This document shows positions 35,409 through 46,490 of a DNA stretch of 64,000 nt, piece after piece; position 1 is the first letter of the stretch, and every line of letters starts with the position of its first letter. The DNA comes from Cryptomeria japonica (lineage: Eukaryota > Streptophyta > Pinopsida > Cupressales > Cupressaceae): the NCBI RefSeq assembly GCF_030272615.1, contig NC_081413.1:447558538-447622537 (forward strand). The letters run 5' to 3'. Both the position numbers and the translations under genes were made by a program. The notes under the pieces were generated by a model that was given only the letters and a program-made list of their open reading frames with translations, did not search any database and was not told where the DNA came from.

Positions 35409-36490
35409 TTATGTATAATTCAATTCATAGATGACAAGTGTTTGAGTGATGTAATACACTTCTCTTTCTTTTCCTTCTTCATCATGTTGAGCTAGGAGAG
35501 CTCCTAATGATACATTTGTCACTGAGATATAAAGTAGCAATGGTTTCCCTTTGATTGGTGATACAAGTAATGGAGGATTCATGAGATATTCTTTGATTTG
35601 CATAAAAGATTCTTCACACTTATGATCCCATTTGAATGGAACATTCTTATGTAAAAGATGAGTAAATGGATGACATCTATCTACTAATTAAGAGACAAAT
35701 CTTCTAATTGATTGCAATATTCCTTGTAAAGAATACAATTGACTTATGTTCATAGGTGACTCCATTTCTATGATAGCTTTGACCTTTTCTAGATCTACTT
35801 CAATTCCAAGAGCTGATATAATGTACCCAAGAAGTTTTTCAGAGGTTACTCCAAATGCACATTTCTTTGGATTTAATCTTAACTGATATCTTTCAAGCCT
35901 ATGAAAGATCTTGCCCAAGATGTTTAAATGTTCTTTTCTTTTATGAGATTTTGCAAGTATATCATCTACATAATCTTCCATAAATGTATGCATCATATAA
36001 TGAAAAATTGTTGTCATAGCTCTTTGATAAGTTTCTCTCACATTCTTAAGCCCAAATGTCATAACATTCTAGCAATAAGTACCCCATGCACAGGTGAATG
36101 CTATATTTTCTTGATCTTTAGGGACAATTATATTTGATTGTATCCTAAGAATCTATCCATTAATGAAAACATCTTATGTCTTGTTGATAGGTCCATAATT
36201 AGATCAATGTTGGGTAGTGGGAAATCATCTTTGGGACATGCCTTGTTCAAATCTCTGAAATCGGTGTAGACTCTTATGCTTTTATCCATCTTTGACATAG
36301 GCACAATGCTTGAAACCCATTCTGGATAGGCAACAAGTCTTATGAAACCCACATCTAATAGTTTCTTTAGCTCAACTTTTACAAGGAGAGTGATGTGTGG
36401 ATGCATCTTCCTTATATATTTTTTAATTGGTTTTGATTTTAGATCCACATTGAGATGATGCATGATAAGATCTAGATTAATTCCTAGCAT
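35409..36490 (-). pseudogene. Element B reverse transcriptase and first RNase H
   Basis: 36128-36490: VKVELKKLLDVGFIR, DFRDLNKACPKDDFPLP and FSLMDRFLGYNQI. 35688-36062: MTFGLKNVRETYQRAM, the catalytic YVDDILAKS (intact), LRLNPKKCAFG and LGYIIS. 35409-35603: the first RNase H start (PLLLYISVTNVSLGALLAQ). This is the Gypsy type. Breaks lie near 36063-36128 and 35604-35688. Confidence 0.92.
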
Positions 36491-36685
36491 CTATGCATAT
36501 GACCAATCAAAATTTATCTGTCTCTGTTTGAATAATTCTATGTATTTTTTCCTCTCTTTATCTGATAATGATGCAATAGAATGAAGTATCTTGGGATCCT
36601 TTGGTGTGCCAATGTTTATTGCTTCTGTTGGTTCTATTATAATAGCAGATCTCTACTAAAAATATGCAGGGAGGATGTCAACCAT
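36491..36685 (-). other. Short broken stretch between RT and linker ORF
   Basis: A frame-broken continuation of the polyprotein; no separate gene or signal is seen. Confidence 0.4.
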
Positions 36686-37375
36686 TCAATCTTCTAGTGC
36701 CTCAAAGAGGTTTTCACCATCAGATACATCCTTTATTTTTCCTCTTGATTGATCTAGTGTTGCCATGAAATGGTTTTCGACACTAGGTCTTTTTCCTTGT
36801 TTTATTCTAATTTTGTCACTCGAAAGTTTGGCATTCTCCCAAGTGCAAGAAATTTTACTTGATTCCATGATGGAATATATCTTAAGTATTATGGGTTCAA
36901 CAACATTAAGATACATAGCTAAGTCATGGTCATTGGAAAAGACATCCAATTCAGGGTTTTCTAGGTTATCCCAATCAATTAGTTCTAGATGAAGAAGGGG
37001 TAAGTCATAGTCATCGTCATTGTTAGGTGCTTCAAGGTTCATGACATAATAGTCATAATTTGGCATAGAGTAGGTAATATCATAGATAGAATGATCTTGA
37101 GGATAGTCTCTCACAAGTGTTCTCCAATCAGTTCTAACAAAATCAGTATTAGTATTTTGTGGTTCACACTTAAGTGACTCTTCATCAAACGTTTTTCCCT
37201 CAAATGAATAGATTATATCAACACACACATATTTAATACTGCAAGTTCCTTCTTGATTAATTTCAATAGATTCATTTGTATTTTTAAGTTGACATACTTG
37301 TGCACATGATATAGAGGATTCTTTTGCTAGGTTTTGTCTTCTCTCAAACTCAACTTCTTCTAGACTAATAGTCAA
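36686..37375 (-). pseudogene. Element B acidic linker between protease and RT
   Basis: A 229-residue open piece, strongly acidic (for example NLEAPNNDDDYDLPLLHLEL), with no catalytic motif. It lies between the protease/G-patch part and RT. Such long acidic spacers occur in large Tat-type polyproteins; the role is unknown. It ends with DVSDGENLFEALED. Confidence 0.55.
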
Positions 37376-38133
37376 TCCTACTTGACTATCTCTTAGTTCT
37401 TATATGGTTCTTCTATACCTTGGTACATCTTGTTCCTCATTTGATAGAAATCTGATATTTCCTGATGCTTGATCAATATCTATTTGTGCTTCTTGTGGCG
37501 TTACTTCTTGGTCTTTTCATCCTCTTTCTTTTGTTTTCTTGTATATCACTCTTTTCTCTAGATTTTGAGTTCTTCCTATCTTCTTTCTAACTCCATCTCT
37601 TTTTTTGTAAAAGACAAGTCTTCATTTGGGATAGCTTCTTTCTCTTCATTCTTTTCTTCACTTGATACACTAGATGATACATATGGACCCCATTCATAGT
37701 CATTTGAATATGTCTCTGAATCATTGTCTAGGATTACACCACTCTACCATATGAGAATATTGTATGGTGCAAATAGTTCTCTGATTTCTGCCATCTCTTC
37801 TTTTACTGCTTCTGGAATATCTTGTTGAGATTTAGCATTTTGTCATATTCCTTGAACTTGTTTACAAGATTCTTCTTCTCTTTTGATTGCAAGTTCTTCT
37901 TGTTGTTTCTCATATTCTTCTTGTTTTTGCTTATTGGCTACTATTTTTGTTGCTTGATGTACCTTTTCTTGCCATTGTTCTTCTTTAGGGACTAATTTCT
38001 TTCTCTACTTTAGCTATTGATAATTATGTTGCTTTTGATTTGGTTTTGAATATCCAAGTCCTAATTTATCTTCTTTAGATTGTGAGTGAGGACAAATAGG
38101 TTCTAAAATACCTTGATGTCGCTTAACAATTGG
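37376..38133 (-). other. Degraded polyprotein stretch rich in Glu/Lys/Gln
   Basis: The minus strand is dominated by GAA/AAG/CAA-like codons with frequent stops (charged, coiled-coil-like). It is probably decayed linker of B's polyprotein. No recognised domain, apart from the tail of the G-patch-like segment at its right end (38040-38133). Confidence 0.4.
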
Positions 38134-38535
38134 TCATTTTCCTTCATATCCCATTTTTTGCATGATCCTATAACCATTGCCATATTTCTCTATGGGAATA
38201 TTGACTTTTGCAGTTGTTGCCATATTTTCATTTTCATCTTTGTACAACCATCCAAGAATGTCCTTGTCTTCAGTTTCTTTTGTAAGTGTTCCAGCTCTAA
38301 CAAATGCTCCATTAAACATTTCTTTTGATTTTTTTGAGATCTGTGGTTGGATATTTGTAGGCTTTCCATATGATTTAGGTGAAAGTAGAAAATTATGCAA
38401 AGAATATTTTCCCTTTCCTTCATCATTTAATTTCATTTTTTTCTCAAAGCTTTCCCAAAACTTTTCTTTAATTTCTTTGGTAGGATATACTGATTCTCTG
38501 TTATGTGCAACTCTTGTATCTTGTGCTAGCTTCAA
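38134..38535 (-). pseudogene. Element B G-patch-like segment
   Basis: Minus ORF of 133 aa ending GNGYRIMQKMGYEGK; the reading continues past the stop with HQGILEPI and LGLGYSK-like sequence. The pattern of a GY-x-hydrophobic-hydrophobic-x-KMGY core followed by a Gly-Leu-Gly end fits a degenerate G-patch, an RNA-binding or helicase-cofactor motif known from some retroviral and Gypsy polyproteins. The N-terminal part (NRESVYPTKEIKEKFWESF) is a charged linker. The call is from motif spacing only. Confidence 0.5.
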
Positions 38536-38766
38536 ATTATTGCAATATTGGCTAGAGTCTGCAATTATAGTGACCTCTTGTCACACATGAGGAAACTTTA
38601 CACATTGGTGATATGTTGCATGTTGTGAATCCATGGCCTTCCTAGAAGAATGTTATAAGAGAGGTTCAAATCTTAAACCTAACATAATGTATTCCTTTCC
38701 ATAGGTCCTATTTTCATTGGTAGCACCACAAATCCTTTAGAAGAACGATCCTCTTCATCATAAGCC

Positions 38767-39021
38767 TTAATGGTTATTTTCTTCTTTCAATCTACTACAT
38801 TTTTTGAATATCCCCAAGCCTATTAAAATTAATGCACAAATTTTTAAGCCAGCTCCACCATATATGAGTATATGTTTGACATGAGTTTTATTAATGGTGA
38901 CTTCAACATGTAAGGGAGAATTGTGAGGATGTTGCAAGGATGCATCATCATTTTCAGAAAATGATAAGCAATAAGGGGCTATAAGATGTCCCACCATGTT
39001 TTGGAACTGATCTACATCCAA
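38767..39021 (-). pseudogene. Element B aspartic protease, active site altered
   Basis: SPLHVEVTINKTHVKHILIY precedes GGAGLKICAL and IGLG, the layout of retropepsins in Tat-type Gypsy elements (flap and hydrophobic strand before the catalytic triad). The catalytic Asp position is Tyr (IYGGAG). It lies between Gag and the G-patch-like part, as expected. The protease would not cleave. Confidence 0.65.
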
Positions 39022-39146
39022 GTCTTTTGAAACTATTATTTTTGTTAGAGATTTTTCTAAAATTTCCTTATCATATGTGAAACTTTGAGAAGTTCCAAAA
39101 TTGATATTTGAGAAGGTATTCTTTGAAATTGTTCCACTAAGTTATA

Positions 39147-40947
39147 TTATTGTGACGTGGAGGTCGATTCATTTATTATACCTAGAAAAGTGACCTTCGC
39201 TTTGCTTCTCATAATAACGTTTATTGGTTCTGAAGGTGTGTTATCTTTAACGATGATGAAATTTACCATATCATCATATGTATAAGTGTAGTTCACTTTG
39301 GATTTTTCTTTTTCATCTTTTGATTTAGATTGTTCACCTTTTTCATAGTTTGGAAGTGGAGTTTTGAAGGCTAGGTGGGATTTATTTGTCTTATGACGAT
39401 CCACTGTGATAGTTCCATTATCGATTAAATCTTGGATAAGGTGTTTCAATCTTTGACAATCATTAGTTTGGTGTCCTTTATTTCGATGGTAATTGCAAAA
39501 ATGATTGTTGTTCCACCAATTAGGTTTGACTTGTGGTTCAAAACTTCTTAGTTCTGGTAAAATAATCAGTTTGTTTGCAAGAAGAATTTTCAAAGCTGAT
39601 TCCAAGGGTTCTCCAATGTTTGTGAATTTCTTGTGAGGATTGGAGAAGAAAGACTTGGATTTATTGTTTTCTTAATTGCTATTTCTTGGGATTTTACTTG
39701 ATAGATTAAAGATTGGTTTCGTTTCATAGAATTACTATCATCATTTCCTCCATTGATGACATTCCTATTCTTTGACCAGAACTTGGGTTTGTCATTGTTG
39801 TTGTTGTTATTATTGTTGTTGTAAGAATTATCATAAAGCTTTAGCTCTCCTTTCTTTACCATTGCGTCTTCTATTTTTAGACCATTCTAAATCATCTTGG
39901 AGAAAGAAGGACATTGCATTTTTAGACGATAACTCATTTTACTAATAAGATTATGAATGAATATGTCCATATTTTCTTGATCAGGTACATCTCTTGGATA
40001 CCTATTAAAAATTTGTTTCCATCGCTGCAAGAAGATCATGAACAATTCACCATTCTTTTATTTAACATTGCATTAATCCATCATTGTTATCTCATTCATT
40101 ACATTGTAGGAGTATTGTGAAATAAACCTATTCATAAGTTCTTCAAAAGATTTAGTTCTAGATGCTAATCTTGAAAACTATTCCATTGATTGTCCATTTA
40201 AACTCCTAGAGAATAGATGAATCAGGTAAGTTTCGTTGTGTGTAAATTTCATACTCATAGTACAAAACTCCCTAATGTGATCTTGAGGATCAGATATCCC
40301 ATCATATTTATCATATTTAGGGATCTTGCAATGTTGTGGAAATGGTATCATACTCAAACTTTTATCAAAAGGATACGGGAAGATATCTTTCAATGAATAC
40401 TTCTTGGAGCTTGTTCCATTCTACATTTCTTGTATTTGTTGTTGTAGAGTTTGCATTCTATGAGTGAGATTTAACACCAAATTATCCATACAATCTCTCC
40501 TTGTCTCTTCATAATTTCTTCTATCACTATGCTCTCTTCTTGTGGCATCATGTTCTTTTCTTGTTTCTTCATGGCTTTGTTTGTTTATATCTTTGTTATT
40601 TGGATCATCTATGTTTTGAGTTCTACTTGTCTCTGCATCTTGTTGCAAACCTTCTATGTTAAAGTCTTGTGGCAATTTAGCTCCCGATTTTGCCAACATC
40701 AAAAGATATTTTTCTTTTTACTTTCCTAATAATTTTTCCATTAGTCTATCAAATTTGAAATCTTGCTCAAGGTCTCTAAAGGTGTTATTGACCGCTTCTT
40801 CATCAACAGTCGTATACCCAAAAGTTTGGAATGTTGAATTATCTTCTTCTTCCATTTGCTTTTGTTGTTTTTTGAGTTGTTTGTATTGAGCTCTAGTCCA
40901 AACTGGTATGTGATTATTTCGTATGTTTTAAAGTTTTCTAAAGACAA
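39147..40947 (-). pseudogene. Element B Gag
   Basis: Pieces at 40741-40947, 40421-40702, 40178-40393, 39590-39862 and 39147-39605. The second is Arg/Glu/Asp-rich (REHSDRRNYEETRRDCMDN). The third is the conserved Gypsy Gag core (KIPKYDKYDGISDPQDHIRE). The fourth carries an Asn run (about nine Asn, 39795-39825). The last holds a zinc-finger-like CNYHRNKGHQTNDCQRLKHL, typical of Tat/Athila-type Gag. Stops and frame changes separate all pieces. Confidence 0.85.
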
Positions 40948-42149
40948 CTCAATAGGTGATTATTGGTTTAGGAAGGTTTGATTTGTTGATTTTACCACTG
41001 TTGTTTGTTCATTGTGATAAAGCGTCTCTTTGTTGAAAAGCATGTCCTTGCAAAATTTCTCTGTTGAATTATATCCTGCAGCCACGTAAATAGTGATGCA
41101 AATGGTGTAGGAATGTCCTATGTTTTAATAAGATCTTATGATTGATATACAAGAATCTTATCCATTTCTGAGTAGCTTTATAACTAGGTTTTCTTTTCTT
41201 AAGGCGATACTTAAAAGTCATATAAGCATATGATAGTTTACAAGTTTTCTTGATTCCAATGTGAGCGCAATTCTGATTTTGTTATAACCTAGGTTCAAAA
41301 TAGGAAAGATATATCCAAGGTAATGAAGACAAGGTGGATTGATCAAGTTTCTTGATAGAGGATTTGATATATCCTATTGAGAAATTGATAATGATGTTGA
41401 TTTTTGCACTTAAGATATTTGAAGCAATAGCTTGTTGAATGTTTCCTGATCACCATATGAGGGTGAGAGCATACTTACCTACTACTTCATCAAGTATGGA
41501 AAACACAAGTTTATTTTAGCCCTCTACAATCTATGTGCAACTACTTTAAAGAAGTCACTCAAAATGCAAGTTACATGATGTCAATTTATCCCCTTAGTTA
41601 AGCTAAATGAGCAAGATATGATGTGTTACTTTCCAAAATAAAACTCTTAATTAACTATGTGAAGAAATGCATGAAATTTTCTTTAAAATAATCTTGCACA
41701 TAGATATATCAGTAGTTTGAAAATTTTAGTTCTTGGACATTCGAACCTGTAGAAAATGTTTGTTAGCTGCAAATAAAAGTGCTATCCTAACAAATGTGTT
41801 GTCTTTCAACTCAAAAGCGCTAACCTAGAGGACAAAAGAGTGAACCTGCGATACAAAAGCATTTCTCTATGAACTAAAAAGTGAGAAATCATTGACAAAA
41901 GTGCTAACCAAAATGACACATGCATTAACCTATGAGACAAAAGCATTATTCTAAGCATTAAATGCGTTGATTTACTGACAAAAATGCTAACCTAAATGTC
42001 AAATGCGCTAACCTACAAGACAAAAGTGCTAACCTATTAAATAAAATCTTCTCAAAACTCACATAGGCATGAATATGGATTACAAATGTGTTAACATTGT
42101 GTTTGCGGGAACTAGACAGGATATTAGAAAGATATATGCAAGGCTCCAA
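40948..42149 (-). other. Element B 5' leader
   Basis: 1.2 kb between PBS and Gag without a long ORF. The half nearest the LTR carries the repeat cluster listed separately. Long leaders are usual in large Gypsy elements. Confidence 0.6.
41768..42065 (-). repeat. Leader repeat cluster, motif GACAAAAGTGCTAACC
   Basis: About ten degenerate copies spaced 20-30 bp, for example GACAAAAGTGCTAACC and CAAATGCGCTAACCTA. Read on minus they are GGTTAGCACTTTTGTC, i.e. the same motif and sense relative to the following ORF (gag) as the cluster at 21541-21910 relative to the PMD ORF. Confidence 0.65.
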
Positions 42150-42166
42150 CCCCACGGTGGGCTCCA
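42150..42166 (-). other. Element B primer-binding site
   Basis: On minus TGGAGCCCACCGTGGGG lies 3 bp from the LTR end. It has the form of the common plant Gypsy PBS with one altered base near its start. I do not assign the tRNA. Confidence 0.7.
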
Positions 42167-42169
42167 AAA

Positions 42170-43295
42170 TGTGTCGACTTGAATTTCATCATCAGAATAC
42201 TACCTGCAACATGTTAGTTTCACCAAATACAAAGGAAATGTTATAGAAAATCCAAACTCTACAAATGAAACTACATGAAATGAATATTAAAATAAAACAT
42301 TATTTTTACCTTCATGATTTAAGTCTCATTGTGTCCTAACTCCACTATTCCTGGTTGCAGATGATTTGCTCTCAGACAATCACTGGTAGCTTCCAAGATG
42401 ACATATGAAGAATGGACTGATAACTGATAGTTAACTAATACTATGATATGCAATGCAAATGATTTAAGGATAAATGATTATGCTAAATTTCTAATTGCTT
42501 CAAGATTAAAACTCACGGATGCATAAGTTTTCTCAAATTGTTAACTTGAAAAATCACTTGAAGACTAAATTTAAGACTAACTCATTCTTAACTCAAACTC
42601 CCACATTTATAAACTTTGAGAGGAAAAGATTATGAGGCGTAGATCAATAGTCATGATCAAATCTGTAAATTTGGATGGCTATGAGAAAAGATGAAGGTTG
42701 AGAGAAAGGGGGAAGGAGAAGAAAAGTGTCACTCATCTCACCTTGATTGGGTTGGTGACTGAGGGAATCTAAGGATGGTTAGAATAGATTTAGGCATGAG
42801 AGGACAAGTGGACTCGAGTCCTTCCTAAGATATAGGGATGTTGGAGAGAATATAGAAGAAGGTTAATAAATATGTGTACGCACATAATATTTCATTTATT
42901 TTGGAAGTTTGAAGATAAGTGGCTAATAAATGATTTTTTATTTTAATTTTGTTGAATTAATTTAGCCACATGATGGATGAGTTGGCAAAGGAAAGATGAA
43001 GTGGAGATGGAAGATGAGTTGGAAATGGAAATTAAATAATTTAAGAAATCATTTAATATTTGAGACTATAGGATAAAAGAATCACCATTAATTATTAGAT
43101 ATTTAATTAATTGATTAGAAGAAAAGGATAAATGAATTAATTAATAAAATATTTCAATTAAATTAATTAATAGAAGGACATGAAATGAATTAGATAAATT
43201 AATTTTTTTCAAATTAACTATTTAATAGAAGAATAATTATTAAATAAATATAAAATATTTATTTAATTTCTCATAGCCATTTTTATGTGTATACA
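42170..43295 (-). repeat. Element B 5' LTR (1,126 bp)
   Basis: TGTGTCGACTTG to GTATACA on plus, aligned to 19911-21107 throughout; one AT-rich unit instead of three. The flanking CCTTT repeat confirms the end. Confidence 0.9.
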
Positions 43296-45052
43296 CCTTT
43301 TACTACTTCTGCAACGAGGGTTTCAACACCGAAAATGCTCTTTCATCGATTACTGGTTGTAAATCTCCTGTTAATCTTTTGTCAATCCAACAATCACAAG
43401 CTTTTTCTTCTTTCTTTGCTCTTCAGGTGCTCTCAAGAATGAAAAGTGACAAATGACATTCAAAAAATTTCTTTTATTTTCTTTATCACCTACTGCATTA
43501 AATGCTTTTCTTGGTTGTATAAACACATAAACCCTAAAATACCATTCAACCCAAAAGAATACTACTAGTTTGATCATAATAACACTTCACAATATTATAA
43601 TGCATCAAAGCATGTAGATTTAAGTTACCATACATCATATAGAGGGTTTCGAGATAGATCTGACAATAAGCTCCCCCTAAGCTTTATAGATATCTTAGTT
43701 AACTAGTGAAGGTTTCTCCACACTAGGTGAAGAATGAGACTCTTCTGATGGCTTCTCATCACTCTTCTTTCTCTAGATTTTGTTCATTTCATTCCTAGTC
43801 TCCTCCACATCAACTTTCTTCTTACCTTTCTGGTCAACAAATTGATTTACCAGTCGATTCATTCTTGCTCTGCAAAACCTAGCAATGTGTCTCAGTTGAG
43901 TATAATGATAACAAGCCATACTAGATGCTCTCTAGGTTCCAACATTGCCTATACCAGTTCTTCTTCTGCAATTCATAGCAACAAGTCCAAAATTATGATA
44001 GATTGTATAAATCACATTCATTCTCTTTTCCATCTAATAGGGACTATATTGATTAGCATAGGGTCTCTGCCAATTAGGATTTCTTTGGTTATTAAAAGTT
44101 CTTTCCCAGTCACCACCAGACCTCTGATTCATGTGAGGTGTTGGATTATTTGCTCCATACTTGCATTCAACTATTATATGCCCATACATGTTGCAATTCT
44201 AGCACTATCCATTAAAATTTATAGGTTTATATCCTTGATAGGTATTAGGTCCATAACTATCAAAAGAACTAGATCTATTTCTACAAACATTAGCAGTATG
44301 TCCTATCTTATAACATTTAAGACATATAGGTTTGTGGACTTTCTTACTAGTAGTTTTCTGGATCTTAGGTGTAGATTTACCTTCTTCCATGTTGTCCTTA
44401 GTACCAGAAGACTCACCTTTCTCATATGTAGTATAACCCAAGCCTTGTGTCTCTCCTTTCATCCTCTGAGACTGGATCTTCTCATCAAGCATAGTAGAGC
44501 TCTTGTTAAATTTAGACAATAACTCATTAGAACCAACCAACTCTTTAGTTAAATCTCCATTCTTCTTCATCAAACTTTCTCTAAGAGACATTTCCATGTC
44601 TAGATAAGCCTTTACTTCTTCTTTTTCCTCTTGAAGATATGCAGTCAGGGTTCCAACCTATTGGTTCAATTTAAAGATCTCATGTTCCTTTTCTCTAATT
44701 CTATCTTCAGCAGTCCTTGTAGCTTCCAACTCTTGACTCATCTTAATAGTCAGGGCTTCAATTTCTCTCCTCAAATTTGACTTATCATCATTTAACTTTT
44801 CTACCTCATTAACCAAAGCATCCATGTTTTCTTCCTCGGATGAACTACTTTCACTAAGTTCATAAAATTGTTTAGCTAGCTCTCTCCTCTTTGCCAATAA
44901 AGATTTATACGTAACCCTCAATTCACCCAGGACTTCTTCAGAGTCTGCAATCGGGTTAGACAACTCTCTATAACTCATTTTTTCCCCCATGTTAGCCTTA
45001 GGGATCCTTCCCAAGTGATTAAGCCTTAAGGAAACTAGGCTCTGATACCAAT
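43296..45052 (-). pseudogene. Element A gag-like ORF with up to four zinc knuckles
   Basis: N-terminal piece 44658-45037 is a charged coiled-coil (ELSESSSSEEENMDALVNEV, later EATRTAEDRIREKEHEIFK). 44205-44597 leads to the first CCHC knuckle, CLKCYKIGHTANVC (44288-44330). Reading on through stops: a second near 44167-44208 (NCNMYGHIIVEC with the first Cys kept), a third at about 43965-44010 with only HNFGLVAMNC left, and a fourth at about 43875-43920 (CYHYTQLRHIARFC, one Cys now Tyr). An array of knuckles suggests RNA binding. The 226-aa plus ORF over this region is its antisense shadow. Confidence 0.6.
45038..45050 (-). other. Element A primer-binding site
   Basis: GGCTCTGATACCA on plus, two bases from the LTR start TGATAAAC at 45053. 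It is the same initiator-Met type as the Copia elements here. Confidence 0.9.
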
Positions 45053-45510
45053 TGATAAACTTATAAGGCATTGAGAGGGGGGATGAATCAGTGCAAGCAA
45101 AAATAATATAAATATGATCACCACTTTAATCAACTTTAAAATCAATAGGCATGCAAGAAAGATAACCGCATAAGACAACATCAATTAAGACATGCACACC
45201 ATAACACAATGATTTTCATGTGGAAAGCCAAATGGGAAAAACCATGGTGGGAATTAGAACTCACAAGGTTCACTATCTGTGGAATAGAAATCTTTGACCG
45301 GTTAAGGTCTTACAAAATTGCCTAGTTGAGAGAAGACCCTATTAGGAGTCACCCATTCAGGGTATTTACAACTTAGCTATGTTATAATCTTTACTCTATT
45401 AGGAGTAATCTCATTGGAGGATTTAAACTTAATTTGTTGAGCTACCTGGCTAAGGGATTTATACAATCAGTCCTATTGCAACTATTAGGAAACAATAGCT
45501 AGATGATCTG
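45053..45510 (-). repeat. Element A 5' LTR, left part
   Basis: Matches 8835-9275 up to the ATCTG target of element E (45506-45510). It includes the G tract and the CCAAATGGG/AAAAACCAT box (45219-45252). Confidence 0.88.
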
Positions 45511-46490
45511 TGTTGTTCTCAAATTTTGATTCCCCCCCCAATCCTCTATTTAAGAAAATTTGCTAACTCTATTTGCATATGAAGAGGACAACAAGAAAAT
45601 AGAATTCCAGAATAACATATAACAAGGTTTCAACAAAACCTTCTATACTTTGAACTTATCCAAAGCTCAGGTGGGTATACCTTTTGTGAATACTTTCACA
45701 CTTTTAAATTGAGATCCACATTAAACCAATGCTAAAAACCTATGAACCTCATCACCTCAATAATACTTGAAATATTAAAAGAAAACATGTGATTATTTTT
45801 AGTTTTGACCTCCAAGAAAGATAGAAAAAACCCCACAACTACTATCAATGCCTTATCCAGGCTACAGAGTCACCCAATTTTAAATAAGAGTTCCAAACCT
45901 GGATATTCTCATACATCTCATCACTTTGGCTTTTATTAACCTAATATATGCCTGACATATATAAGCTCTTTCCCTTTAAAATAAAATTGTTTATCAAATT
46001 CAGAGCAACAAACAATTGATTTACTAACAGAGATATTTCAAGTATATTTAATTCCTCTCCTGAAGAGAAAAGCCTAAAAAATATCTTTAAAATTTCCTTT
46101 CAATCCCTATTCAATCGAATAACCCTAAATTATCCAAAAGAAACCAGTAAATCAATGAATACACACAAGAAGACAATGAAGATTTAGGTTTAAAAAGTTT
46201 TGATCTGTATATTAATATTCATGTTTGAAAATCTTACATAACTCAAGGTGATTTCTGAAAGAACCAGAAAACCCTAGATATATTTCAGCAGAGTTTCTTT
46301 ACAAATTCTTGTGATGATTTCTTTCCTAAAGTCTCGATATCCATTTATAATGATATGGATACCAACAAGCTATGAACTTCCCTAGGAAAATTTTGTTACA
46401 ACCATGATTCCCGCTGAAAAGAAATTACAATCATTTCATTCCTAATGGCCTTTTAGTTTGTTATTCCACTACGACGTCTTCTAACTATTC
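45511..46490 (-). other. Element E terminal noncoding region
   Basis: About 980 bp, conserved with 57215-58183. The outer 83 bp can fold: TGTTGTTCTC (45511-45520) pairs with GAGGACAACA (45584-45593) with one mismatch, and an inner CAAATTTT pairs with AAAATTTG. No ORF. Confidence 0.6.

Larger units (their letters stand above)
19911..43295 (-). mobile_element. Element B: Ty3/Gypsy, Tat type, with antisense PMD ORF
   Basis: LTRs at 19911-21107 and 42170-43295, perfect 5-bp target duplication CCTTT (19906-19910 and 43296-43300), PBS at 42150-42166 and a purine tract right of the left LTR. Element order on minus: gag, protease, G-patch-like segment, acidic linker, RT, RNase H, second RNase H, integrase, i.e. 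the Gypsy order with the extra RNase H of the Tat lineage. A plus-strand ORF with a plant mobile domain lies between integrase and the 3' LTR and is interrupted by element C. Without C, B is about 16.2 kb. Confidence 0.9.

Noticed and set aside
43842-44522. 226-aa plus-strand ORF
   Set aside because: It lies opposite the zinc-knuckle coding strand of element A; the protein is Ser/Ile-rich without motifs and is the antisense shadow of a real reading.
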